From: Corynebacterium sp. UBA2622
GTDB lineage: Bacteria; Actinomycetota; Actinomycetes; Mycobacteriales; Mycobacteriaceae
NCBI RefSeq assembly: GCF_002339505.1
Contig: NZ_DDJO01000008.1
Coordinates: 1-56,833 of the forward strand
Length of the DNA stretch: 56,833 nt
Direction: 5' to 3'
Under the pieces are notes generated by a model. That model made no database searches. It saw only the letters and a list, made by a program, of their open reading frames with translations, and was not told where the DNA came from. Positions 8,762-16,120 of this stretch are shown piece after piece. The position numbers were made by a program, and so were the translations under genes. How positions within the stretch are numbered: position 1 is the first letter of the stretch; each line of letters opens with the position of its first letter.

Positions 8762-8811
8762 ACCGCCGAGAATTGCGTTTCCCTTATAATTGGGTGAGCA
8801 TTCTCGGCGGT
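8762..8811. promoter_or_regulatory. TATAAT promoter enclosed by a 12-bp inverted repeat, upstream of the FKBP gene
   Basis: ACCGCCGAGAAT (8762-8773) is repeated in exact inverse as ATTCTCGGCGGT (8800-8811). The 26 bp between the arms contain a consensus -10, TATAAT at 8785-8790. Transcription would therefore start at or just before the right arm. This looks more like paired operator half-sites around a core promoter than a terminator, because no T-run follows and the repeat is 150 bp long after gltA only through an unrelated weak stem (8700-8738). Confidence 0.55.
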
Positions 8812-8838
8812 TATTCGTTAATCAAGGAGTATTTCACC

Positions 8839-9198
8839 ATGGAAAAGCCCACCATTGAGGTTCCGCAGGAGCCGGCCCCGGTAGACCTCGTCATCGAGGA
8901 CCTCGTCTTCGGAGAGGGGGAGGAGGCCGTCGCGGGCGGATACGTCAAGGTGCACTACCTGGGCGTGGACTACGAGACGGGTGAGGAGTTCGATTCTTCC
9001 TGGGACCGCGGCGAGGCAGCCGAGTTCCCGCTGGCCGGTCTCATCGAGGGCTGGCAGGAGGGCATCCCCGGCATGAAGGTCGGCGGCCGCCGCGAGCTGA
9101 CCATCCCGCCGGAAAAGGCGTACGGCCCCGCGGGTGGGGGACACCCGCTCGCCGGCCGCACCCTCATCTTCGTGATCGACCTGCTCGACGCCAACTAG
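8839..9198 (+). CDS. FKBP-type peptidyl-prolyl cis-trans isomerase
   Basis: 119-residue single-domain FKBP that would catalyse proline isomerisation in the cytoplasm; no signal peptide is seen. Family features are VKVHYLGVDYETGEEFDSSW, the FPLAGLIEGWQEGIPGMKVG strand-helix and ELTIPPEKAYGPAG before the final LIFVIDLL strand. ATG 8839 follows AAGGAG at 8824-8829. The gene is preceded by the TATAAT promoter within the inverted repeat at 8762-8811, and the aldo/keto reductase gene follows after 16 nt. Confidence 0.93.
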   Translation: MEKPTIEVPQEPAPVDLVIEDLVFGEGEEAVAGGYVKVHYLGVDYETGEEFDSSWDRGEAAEFPLAGLIEGWQEGIPGMKVGGRRELTIPPEKAYGPAGGGHPLAGRTLIFVIDLLDAN

Positions 9199-9214
9199 TG
9201 GCACAATGAGGGGC

Positions 9215-10051
9215 ATGCGAATTCCGGTTACCACGCTTAACGACGGCTACGATCTGCCCCTCCTGGGCCTCGGCACCTACAAGCTCGCGGGCGACGAGGT
9301 GGACACCATCGTCCGCACCGCCATCGAGCTGGGGTACCGCCACATCGACACCGCCTCCTTCTACGACAACGAGGAGCAGGTGGGCAAGGCGATCAACGCC
9401 GCGATTGCCGCGGGCGACGTCACCCGCGAGGAGCTGTTTGTCACCACCAAGCTGTGGAACGACGACCAGCACCGCGCCGCGGATGCCTACCAGGAATCGC
9501 TCAAGCGCCTGAACCTCGACTTCATGGACCTCTACCTGGTCCACTGGCCGTGGCCGCAGAAGGGCATCTACGCCCAGGCCTTCGAGCAGCTGGTGAAGCT
9601 GCAGGGGATGGGTCAGCTGCAGTCGGTGGGGGTGGCGAACTTCTACGAGGAGGTCCTCGACGACATCATCGGGAAAACCGGTGTCGTACCCGCCCTCAAC
9701 CAGGTCGAGCTCCATGTCGGCTTCACCCAGCCGGAGCTGCGCAGCTACCACCGGGAGAAGGGCATCGTCACCGAGGCGTGGGCACCCCTTGCCCGCGGGG
9801 AGAACTTCGATGCACCCGAAATCGTCGCCGTCGCGGACAAGCACGGCAAGACGCCGGCCCAGGTTGTTCTCGCGTACCTCCTGCAGATGGGTTGCTCGGT
9901 GATCCCCAAGACGGCGAACCCGCAGCGGCTCGTTGAGAACATCGGGGCGGTGGAGGTCAACCTCGACACAGATGACATCGCGGCGCTCGACGGGGTCGGT
10001 GGAGGTCGCACGTCCGGTGATCCGCGGGAGTTCCCCGGGGACGTGAAGTAG
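9215..10051 (+). CDS. Aldo/keto reductase, 2,5-diketo-D-gluconate reductase type
   Basis: 278-residue NADPH-dependent carbonyl reductase with a TIM-barrel fold. The catalytic tetrad is visible: Asp and Tyr in HIDTASFYDNE, Lys in TTKLWND and His in LYLVHWPWP. The cofactor-phosphate motif SVIPKTANPQRLVEN is near the end. ATG 9215 lies 7 nt after CACAAT (9202-9207), so a leaderless start is likely; ATG 9206 is the alternative. The physiological substrate cannot be read from sequence. Confidence 0.9.
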   Translation: MRIPVTTLNDGYDLPLLGLGTYKLAGDEVDTIVRTAIELGYRHIDTASFYDNEEQVGKAINAAIAAGDVTREELFVTTKLWNDDQHRAADAYQESLKRLNLDFMDLYLVHWPWPQKGIYAQAFEQLVKLQGMGQLQSVGVANFYEEVLDDIIGKTGVVPALNQVELHVGFTQPELRSYHREKGIVTEAWAPLARGENFDAPEIVAVADKHGKTPAQVVLAYLLQMGCSVIPKTANPQRLVENIGAVEVNLDTDDIAALDGVGGGRTSGDPREFPGDVK

Positions 10052-10237
10052 GGCGTCGTCAAGCCCCAAGTTCTGAAGGGTCCGTTCACGCAGTGGGCGG
10101 GCCTTCTTTCGCGTCCAGCCATGTTTCTGGAGGGGTGGGGGTAAAAACGCGTGCGGGTGTTCCCGCTGGTGGGAGCGTTGACGGGGGTATCGCCATACCT
10201 TTCGAAAATATAGGTTCGCAAACGTAACTTAAAGCGC

Positions 10238-10253
10238 TGTGGATTAGGTTACA
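10238..10253 (+). promoter_or_regulatory. Candidate GlxR site upstream of the DUF485-mctC operon
   Basis: TGTGGATTAGGTTACA fits the GlxR consensus TGTGA-NN-TA-NN-TCACA at all informative positions except one in each outer arm, and keeps the central TA. It lies about 80 bp before the DUF485 start. mctC in C. glutamicum is controlled by the acetate regulators RamA and RamB; cAMP-GlxR input here is inference. Confidence 0.45.
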
Positions 10254-10333
10254 TTCTTTTTGTCTAGTTGCGGATCGCACACGTGGTGGCCGTAACTGCA
10301 GCTCAAGCGACATACAAAAGAAAGGATGAGGCC

Positions 10334-10675
10334 GTGTCCCAAGGATCGACCCCAATCCCAACCCGCCGGGAACCCACCCCGGCTGAGTTCGTGGCGATGC
10401 AGAAGAGCCCCGAGTTCCAGGAACTGCGCAAGGCCTACCGCGGGTTCACCTTCCCCGCGTCCGTGGCCTTCTTCGTCTGGTACGTCCTGTACGTCATCGT
10501 TGCGACGTTCTTCCCGGAAGCCATGGCCACGCCGCTGCTCGGCCTGAATGTGGGTATCTGGCTGGGCATTCTCCAGTTCGTCACCACGTTCCTCATCACG
10601 TGGGTGTACGTGAATTACGCCAACAAGAACATCGAGCCGCGAGCGGCGCACATCCGCGAAGAGATGGAGGGCTAG
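10334..10675 (+). CDS. DUF485 small membrane protein (MctB-like)
   Basis: 113-residue inner-membrane protein with two hydrophobic helices (FTFPASVAFFVWYVLYVIV and a second around LNVGIWLGILQFVTTFLIT), typical of the DUF485 partner encoded next to SSS-family carboxylate transporters such as ActP and MctC. Start GTG 10334 follows GAAAGGA. mctC begins 4 nt after its stop, so the two form an operon. Its role is thought to be accessory to the transporter, but no activity is known for the family. Confidence 0.85.
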   Translation: MSQGSTPIPTRREPTPAEFVAMQKSPEFQELRKAYRGFTFPASVAFFVWYVLYVIVATFFPEAMATPLLGLNVGIWLGILQFVTTFLITWVYVNYANKNIEPRAAHIREEMEG

Positions 10676-10679
10676 AGCC

Positions 10680-12332
10680 ATGACGACCGTATTCCTCGCC
10701 GAGGGGGCGGACGCCCAGGGTGTGGGCAACCCCATCCTCAACATCGCGATCTTCGCCGTCTTCATTATCGTCACGCTGTTCATCGTCACCCGGGCCGGGA
10801 AGACGACGGGGGAGTCCGCCGACTTCTACACCGGCGGCGCCTCCTTCAGTGGCACCCAGAACGGCCTCGCCATCGCCGGCGACTATCTCTCGGCGGCCTC
10901 CTTCCTGGGCATCGTCGGCTCCATCGCCCTGACGGGTTACGACGGGTTCCTCTACTCCATCGGCTTCTTCGTGGCCTGGCTGGTGGCCCTGCTCCTCGTG
11001 GCGGAGCCTCTGCGCAACGTGGGCCGCTTCACCATGGCGGACGTACTCTCGTTCCGCCTGCGCCAGAAGCCGGTCCGCGTGGCCGCCGCCTTCGGCACCC
11101 TCTTCGTCTCGCTGTTCTACCTCATCGCGCAGATGGCCGGCGCCGGCTCCCTCGTGTCCGTGCTGCTGAACCTGCACTCCTTCGCCGCGCAGTCCATCTG
11201 CGTCGTCATCGTCGGCATCGTGATGATCGCCTACGTTCTCATCGGCGGGATGAAGGGCACCACCTACGTGCAGATGATCAAAGCTGTGCTGCTCATCAGC
11301 GGCGTGGTGATCATGACGGTGCTCGTCTTCGTGACGGTCAAGGGCGGCTTCGGCACTCTCTTCGACGGCGCGGTGAACATGCACGGCGCCTCCAAGTACA
11401 TCCAGAAGCAGGGGTACGACGCCGCGGACATCATGAAGCCCGGTATGAAGTACGGCAAGAACCTGACCACGCAGATCGACTTCCTGTCGCTCGGCCTGTC
11501 CCTGGTGCTCGGTACCGCGGGCTTGCCGCACGTGCTCATGCGCTTCTACACCGTGCCCACCGCCAAGGAGGCCCGTAAATCGGTGACCTGGGCCATCGTG
11601 CTCATCGGCTCCTTCTACCTGCTCACGCTCGTGCTCGGCTACGGTGCCGCGGCACTCGTCGGCCCCGACCGCATCCTCGCGGCGCCCGGTGGCGCAAACG
11701 CCGCGGCACCGCTGCTCGCTTTCGAGCTCGGCGGGTCGGTGTTCATGGCGCTGATCTCCGCGGTCGCCTTCGCCACGGTCCTCGCGGTGGTGGCGGGCCT
11801 GGCCATCACGGCCTCCGCCTCCATCGCGCACGACATCTACAACGCCGTGCTTCGCGACGGCCAGGCAACCGAGGCCGAACAGGTCCGCGTCTCCCGCATC
11901 ACCGTGGTGGTCATCGGCATCGTCGCCATCGTGCTCGGCATCCTGGCCATGAAGCAGAACGTCGCCTTCCTGGTCTCCCTGGCCTTCGCCATCGCGGCGT
12001 CCGCCAACCTGCCGACCATCCTGTACTCCCTGTACTGGAAGCGCTTCAACACCACCGGTGCCGTGGCATCGATGTACACGGGCCTGGTTGCGGCCCTGGT
12101 GCTCATCTTCTTCTCCCCGGCGGTCTCCGGTGCGCCGTCCGCGATGTTCCCGAACGCCGACTGGTCCATCTTCCCGCTCAGCAGCCCGGGCATCATCTCC
12201 ATCCCGCTCGCCTTCCTCGCCGGCATCGTCGGCACGATGATCGGAAAGCCGGACAACCTGGACGACCTCCAGGCAGAGATGGAGGTCCGCTCGCTCACCG
12301 GTGTCGGTGTGGAGGCGCCCGTCGACCACTAA
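10680..12332 (+). CDS. mctC: Monocarboxylate/cation symporter MctC (SSS family)
   Basis: 550-residue sodium-solute-symporter family protein with about 13 membrane helices; MctC of C. glutamicum imports acetate, propionate and pyruvate. The SSS signature is seen at SGTQNGLAIAGDYLSAASFLG, AGTLPHVLMRFYTVPTAKEAR-like text near residue 280, and LAVVAGLAITASASIAHDIY. The cytoplasmic tail is short and charged (LDDLQAEMEVRSL). It overlaps no neighbour and is followed 25 nt later by a strong terminator. Co-regulation with gltA by acetate regulators would make sense. Confidence 0.92.
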   Translation: MTTVFLAEGADAQGVGNPILNIAIFAVFIIVTLFIVTRAGKTTGESADFYTGGASFSGTQNGLAIAGDYLSAASFLGIVGSIALTGYDGFLYSIGFFVAWLVALLLVAEPLRNVGRFTMADVLSFRLRQKPVRVAAAFGTLFVSLFYLIAQMAGAGSLVSVLLNLHSFAAQSICVVIVGIVMIAYVLIGGMKGTTYVQMIKAVLLISGVVIMTVLVFVTVKGGFGTLFDGAVNMHGASKYIQKQGYDAADIMKPGMKYGKNLTTQIDFLSLGLSLVLGTAGLPHVLMRFYTVPTAKEARKSVTWAIVLIGSFYLLTLVLGYGAAALVGPDRILAAPGGANAAAPLLAFELGGSVFMALISAVAFATVLAVVAGLAITASASIAHDIYNAVLRDGQATEAEQVRVSRITVVVIGIVAIVLGILAMKQNVAFLVSLAFAIAASANLPTILYSLYWKRFNTTGAVASMYTGLVAALVLIFFSPAVSGAPSAMFPNADWSIFPLSSPGIISIPLAFLAGIVGTMIGKPDNLDDLQAEMEVRSLTGVGVEAPVDH

Positions 12333-12357
12333 CCGGCCGTGCTGTTGAACGGCACGA

Positions 12358-12392
12358 GAAAAGGGGCTGCGCTTCGGCGCGGCCCCTTTTTT
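12358..12392. terminator. Rho-independent terminator between mctC and the DUF1906 gene
   Basis: AAGGGGCTGCGC and GCGCGGCCCCTT form a 12-bp stem (one G-U pair) with a TTCG tetraloop at 12373-12376, ending in six T. The A-run on the other side makes it usable from both directions, which suits these convergent genes. Confidence 0.93.
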
Positions 12393-12419
12393 GGTGTCCC
12401 CGGATCGGCGCCCGGAGAC

Positions 12420-13337
12420 TTATCGGCCCGGCAACCGGGAGGACGCCTGGCTGGACAGCTGGCCCGCCTGCTCGACCATTTCCGGGGTGACCTGGATCTG
12501 GGTGCCGGGGATGGTGATGGGGGAGGTGCCGGGCTGCTGTGTCCCCGGCTGCGGTGTCCCCGGCTGCTGCGTGCCGGTCTGCGCGGGAGCCTGGCCCGGG
12601 GTCCACTGGCCCCAGTCGGCGGCGAGCACCTCATTGATGTCGCACTCGATGCCGTCGATGCGTGCCTGGCGCTTCGACACCTGGTGGAGCTGGGCACGGG
12701 GATGAACTTTTCCGCCCGAACCCCAGTCGTGCATCCAGAAGAAGCTGCCGATGCCGTCGTCGACGCACCACTGGATCACGTTGTAGTTGCCGTACACGCC
12801 CGTCTGGTAGCCAGTGGCCGCCAGTGCCGCGCCGAAGGCGCGCAGATACGGGCGGATCTGGCCCTCGTACTGGGCGCGCGAAGGGTTGTCGTCCACGGCG
12901 ACGTAGATGGGGCGTCCGGTTGGTCCGCCCGCGGCCTTGTGCAGGGCGATCGCCTGCGGGGCGTGGGTCGCCGCCCCCGCGGCGCCGGCGAGCCAGTCGG
13001 CGGTCGCGTCCTTTCCGAACTGGTAGACCGAGGCCGTGGCCAGCCCGCTGGCCTTGAAGTCCTGGGCCTCGGCGAGGCTGACGGGCTTGCCGTGCATCCA
13101 GTCCGCACCCGGGCGGCGCTGGGAGACGTAGCGCACGGCACCCAAGTGGCCGGCGGCCTTCACGGAGCGGGCGGAGGGAACGCCCGCGGAGTAGTCGAGA
13201 ACGGTGCCCAAAACCGCGTTCTGGGCCGCGGCGCGTGGCGCGGTGGAGACGGCGAGGGCCCCGGCGGCGGAGGCCGCGGCGGCGGAGGCGAGGAAGCGGC
13301 GGCGGTTGAACGCGCGGCCGATGGACGGGCGGGGCAT
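12420..13337 (-). CDS. Tat-exported DUF1906 (glycoside hydrolase-like) protein
   Basis: 305 residues. The N-terminus NRRRFLASAAAASAAGALAV carries a twin-arginine motif and hydrophobic stretch, with a likely cut near AAAQN. The DUF1906 domain, a TIM-barrel related to GH25-like hydrolases, spans roughly residues 40-230: TVLDYSAGVPSARSVKAAG, RYVSQRR, PIYVAVDDNP and ATGYQTGVYGNYNVIQWC. A Pro/Gln/Thr-rich linker with repeated PGTQQPGT units precedes the C-terminus. ATG 13337 is chosen over longer frames because GGGAGGT lies 5 nt upstream and the Tat motif starts there. Peptidoglycan or arabinogalactan is a plausible substrate but unproven. Confidence 0.87.
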   Translation of the reverse strand: MPRPSIGRAFNRRRFLASAAAASAAGALAVSTAPRAAAQNAVLGTVLDYSAGVPSARSVKAAGHLGAVRYVSQRRPGADWMHGKPVSLAEAQDFKASGLATASVYQFGKDATADWLAGAAGAATHAPQAIALHKAAGGPTGRPIYVAVDDNPSRAQYEGQIRPYLRAFGAALAATGYQTGVYGNYNVIQWCVDDGIGSFFWMHDWGSGGKVHPRAQLHQVSKRQARIDGIECDINEVLAADWGQWTPGQAPAQTGTQQPGTPQPGTQQPGTSPITIPGTQIQVTPEMVEQAGQLSSQASSRLPGR

Positions 13338-13464
13338 GGGTACCTCCCGGGTTGACGGGACACTGAAATCCCACGGGCAACAAAGGTCTACCTGCGTAAC
13401 ATACCACCGTGGTTGTGGGCCGGCAGGTGGCGTCGCAAAGCGGCATGGCCCTAATCTCTCTGGC

Positions 13465-14265
13465 ATGACCGTTCTCACCCACACCCCGCAGGACCTCGCC
13501 GACGCCCTCGGCAAACCGGACACCCTCGCCCTCGTGCCGACGATGGGCGCGCTCCACGAGGGCCACCTTTCCCTCGTGCGCGAGGCGCGTGAACTGGGCG
13601 GGCCCGTCGTGGTGAGCATCTTTGTCAACCCGCTGCAGTTCGCGCCGGGCGAGGACCTGGAGGCGTACCCCAGGACGCTGGAGGAGGACGTCGAAAAGCT
13701 GGAGGGGGAGGGGGTCGACGCGGTCTTCGCCCCGAGCGTGGCCACAATGTACCCGGCCGGGCCCCGCACCACCGTGCAGCCCGGCGAGCTCGGGAAGGTG
13801 CTCGAGGGCGCCTCGCGGCCGACCCACTTCGCGGGCGTGCTGACGGTGGTGAGCAAGCTCTTCGCGCTCACCGGCGCGACCGACGCGTTCTTCGGGGAGA
13901 AGGACTACCAGCAGCTCGTGCTCATCCGGCAGATGGTGGAGGACCTGAATGTGCCCGTGCGCGTGCACGGCTGCCCCATCGTCCGCGAGGGCACCGGGCT
14001 AGCGCTCTCCTCGCGCAACCGCTACCTCTCGGACACCGAGCACGCCACGGCCCTCACGCTCTCGCGGGCGCTGGCGACCGGCAGCTACGAGGGGGCGCGG
14101 TCGCTTCTCGACGCCAACCCGGGCGTCGACCTCGACTACCTGACCCTGCGGACGCCCGACCTGCAGGAGGTGCCGGAAGGCTACCGGGGGCCGGCACGCC
14201 TGCTGGTGGCGGCGCGGGTGGGGACCACCCGGCTGATCGACAACGTGGCAGTGACGGTGGGCTAG
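13465..14265 (+). CDS. panC: Pantoate--beta-alanine ligase
   Basis: 266 residues, joining pantoate and beta-alanine with ATP to give pantothenate. Family motifs are LVPTMGALHEGHLSL (HxGH), VVSIFVNPLQFAPGED, ATDAFFGEKDYQQL and GLALSSRNRYL. ATG 13465 lies 7 nt after TAATCT (13452-13457), a leaderless start; the long open frame upstream is noncoding. panB lies directly downstream but on the opposite strand, 7 nt away tail to tail, not in a panBC operon as in C. glutamicum. Confidence 0.94.
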   Translation: MTVLTHTPQDLADALGKPDTLALVPTMGALHEGHLSLVREARELGGPVVVSIFVNPLQFAPGEDLEAYPRTLEEDVEKLEGEGVDAVFAPSVATMYPAGPRTTVQPGELGKVLEGASRPTHFAGVLTVVSKLFALTGATDAFFGEKDYQQLVLIRQMVEDLNVPVRVHGCPIVREGTGLALSSRNRYLSDTEHATALTLSRALATGSYEGARSLLDANPGVDLDYLTLRTPDLQEVPEGYRGPARLLVAARVGTTRLIDNVAVTVG

Positions 14266-14272
14266 CGCCGGG

Positions 14273-15091
14273 TCAGAAGGAGTGCCCGGGGGTGGGGAAG
14301 CTGCCCTCGTGCACCGCCTGCTTGTAGGCCGCGGCCGCCTGCCCGAGCTCGGTGCCCGCCGCCCCGAACTGGCGGACGAACTTCGGCCGGCGCGCTCCTG
14401 CGGGGAAGTCCGCCATGTCGTGCCACACCAGAACCTGGGCGTCGGTGCCCGCCCCCGCGCCAATTCCCACGGTGGGGACTGGGCAGGAGGCGGTGAGCTG
14501 GGTGGCGAGCTCGGCGGGGACCATCTCGAACACGACCATGTCCGCGCCCGCCTCGACGACCGCATCCACATCGCGCGTGAGCTGCTCGGCGCCGGCGTCG
14601 CGGCCCTGCACCTTGAACCCGCCGAGATTGTCCACCGACTGCGGCGTGAAGCCCACGTGGGCGCACACGGCCAGGCCGGCGTTCTTCAGCGCCCGGATGC
14701 GCGGGGCGATGCGGGTGCCGCCCTCCAGCTTGACCATGTGGGCCCCGGTGCGGCGGATGAGCTCCGTGGCGCTGCGGACGCACTGCTCGTCGCCGGCCTC
14801 GTAGGTGCCGAAGGGGAGGTCCATGATGACCAGAGCGTTCCCGGCCCCGCGGACGACGGCGGCGCCGAGGTAGGCCATCTCGTCCAGGGAGACCTGGTTG
14901 GTGTTTTCGTAACCGAACACGACGTTGGCGGCGGAATCGCCCACAAGCATGCACTCGATCCCGGCGTCCGCGAGGACCCGGGCGGTGGAGTAGTCGTAGG
15001 CGGTGAGCATTGCCCACTTGTCGCCGGTCGCCTTCTTCTGCTTCAGGTCGGAGACGCGGACCTTCTTGGTGGGGGCGAGGTAGGTGGTCAT
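14273..15091 (-). CDS. panB: Ketopantoate hydroxymethyltransferase
   Basis: 272-residue enzyme adding a hydroxymethyl group from methylene-THF to 2-oxoisovalerate, the first step of pantothenate synthesis. Diagnostic stretches are MLTAYDYSTARVLADAGI, LVGDSAANVVFGYENT, VKLEGG with its metal and substrate contacts, HVGFTPQSVDNLGGFKVQG and VGIGAGAGTDAQVLVWHDM. ATG 15091 is 7 nt from TACACT (15104-15099), again leaderless. It is convergent with panC. Confidence 0.94.
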   Translation of the reverse strand: MTTYLAPTKKVRVSDLKQKKATGDKWAMLTAYDYSTARVLADAGIECMLVGDSAANVVFGYENTNQVSLDEMAYLGAAVVRGAGNALVIMDLPFGTYEAGDEQCVRSATELIRRTGAHMVKLEGGTRIAPRIRALKNAGLAVCAHVGFTPQSVDNLGGFKVQGRDAGAEQLTRDVDAVVEAGADMVVFEMVPAELATQLTASCPVPTVGIGAGAGTDAQVLVWHDMADFPAGARRPKFVRQFGAAGTELGQAAAAYKQAVHEGSFPTPGHSF

Positions 15092-15142
15092 GGGGGAGAG
15101 TGTAGGCGGGGAGTCGGTGGGTTGGTGGCCGCACAGAGCCAC

Positions 15143-15229
15143 ATGAGCGCCCGTAAAAGAGCGCCAGTCTGGTGGATTTTGCGGGTGGCTGGGTTTTCAC
15201 CGGACTGGTACTCATTTATAGGCGCTCAT
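15143..15229. repeat. Nested inverted repeat between panB and tRNA-Arg
   Basis: Outer arms ATGAGCGCC (15143-15151) and GGCGCTCAT (15221-15229) are perfect complements. Inner arms CCAGTCTGGTG (15164-15174) and CACCGGACTGG (15198-15208) pair over 11 positions with one U-G. The spacers between outer and inner arms are exactly 12 nt on each side, and the apical loop is 23 nt. The 200-bp stretch has no gene. It could be a structured RNA, a two-site operator or a short palindromic element; no T-run follows either arm. Confidence 0.6.
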
Positions 15230-15305
15230 TTGGGTGGCGGGGTGCGGAAAACTCGGCCCGGCGCGGAAAGCCCAACAACCGCGGCCGGAAAAGGCAATGA
15301 AAAAG

Positions 15306-15378
15306 TGCCCCAGAGAGGAATCGAACCTCCGACACCGGCTTTAGGAGAGCCGTGCTCTATCCACTGAGCTACTAGGGC
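15306..15378 (-). tRNA. tRNA-Arg (anticodon CCT)
   Basis: A 73-nt cloverleaf on the minus strand. Acceptor arms GCCCTAG/CTGGGGC pair, the D arm reads AGCTCAGTGGATAGAGCA, and the anticodon stem CGGCT/AGCCG encloses loop CTCCTAA, giving anticodon CCT (complement at 15343-15345). The T arm is GGAGGTTCGATTCCTCT-like. Discriminator A; CCA not encoded. It reads the rare codon AGG and lies 17 nt downstream of mrx1 on the same strand. Confidence 0.95.
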
Positions 15379-15395
15379 AACACGAACAGGGTACC

Positions 15396-15641
15396 CTACC
15401 GGGCAAGCTCCTCATACTTCGCCTTGACCTGCGCGAAGGGCGGGTTCGTGTCATGGGTGCCGTCCTCGTAGCGCACGGTGGGCACGATGCGGTTGCCGCC
15501 GTTGACGGACTCGACCCATGCCGCGGCCTCCTCGTTGCCACGCGCCTCGACGTCAACGACCTCGAACGTCATGTCCGTCTTCTTCAGCGCGGAGAGCAGA
15601 GAGCGGCAGTAGGGGCACCAGCTGGTGGCGTAGATGACCAT
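15396..15641 (-). CDS. mrx1: Mycoredoxin (glutaredoxin-like thiol reductase)
   Basis: 81-residue thioredoxin-fold protein with the redox motif Cys9-Pro-Tyr-Cys12 (SWCPYC) after a first strand VIYAT, and the cis-Pro segment RIVPTVRYEDG. This length, motif and position next to folA match mycoredoxin-1, which reduces mycothiol mixed disulfides in actinobacteria. Its ATG overlaps the folA stop by one base (TAATG), so translation is probably coupled. It is the last gene of the cysQ-thyA-folA-mrx1 run. Confidence 0.9.
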   Translation of the reverse strand: MVIYATSWCPYCRSLLSALKKTDMTFEVVDVEARGNEEAAAWVESVNGGNRIVPTVRYEDGTHDTNPPFAQVKAKYEELAR

Positions 15642-16120
15642 TATTTCCTTTCGAAGCGTTGGAATTGGTAGCGCAGGCCGCTTGTCGACGTCATCAAGCC
15701 CGATTCCCCCACGAGCGCGAAGCTGTCATCAATGCGCGGGGCGAGGACGGCCCTGGAACCGAGCTCGGCGGCGAGATGGACGTCGATAAGCGTGAGCTCG
15801 ATGATGTCGACCTCGTCGAGGGTGGCTTCGTAGAGTTGCGCCCCGCCGATGATCCAGGCGTCGGTCTCGAAGTCGGGCAGGTCGGGGGAGACGAACGCGC
15901 CGTCGGACCAGCGGCCCGGTTCGCGCGAGGAGATGACGTGGTTGGCGCGGCCCGGCAGCGGGCGGACGGGCAGGGACTCCCAGGTGCGGCGGCCCATGAT
16001 GACGGGGTGGCCGAGGGTGACCTGCTTGAAGTGCCTCAGGTCCTCGGGAAGGTGCCAGGGCAGGCCCTCGCCGTCGCCGATGATGCCGTCGGCGGACTGT
16101 GCCCAGATCGCGCCGATCAT
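15641..16120 (-). CDS. folA: Dihydrofolate reductase
   Basis: 159-residue NADPH-dependent enzyme regenerating tetrahydrofolate. It shows the family order IGAIWAQSADGIIG, LPWHLPEDLRHFK (substrate-site Glu/Asp and Phe), PVIMGRRTWESLP (cofactor) and AWIIGGAQLYEATL. ATG 16120 overlaps the thyA stop in ATGA, so translational coupling with thymidylate synthase, which oxidises the shared cofactor, is likely. Confidence 0.96.
   Translation of the reverse strand: MIGAIWAQSADGIIGDGEGLPWHLPEDLRHFKQVTLGHPVIMGRRTWESLPVRPLPGRANHVISSREPGRWSDGAFVSPDLPDFETDAWIIGGAQLYEATLDEVDIIELTLIDVHLAAELGSRAVLAPRIDDSFALVGESGLMTSTSGLRYQFQRFERK

Noticed and set aside
10596..12329. 577-codon minus-strand frame opposite mctC
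   Set aside because: Same kind of His/Asp/Glu/Arg shadow; no fold, start site or promoter, and mctC is unmistakable.
13204..13464. N-terminal extension of panC by 87 codons
   Set aside because: The extra part is Arg/Ala-rich and antisense to the DUF1906 signal region; PanC begins at ATG 13465 with a leaderless promoter.
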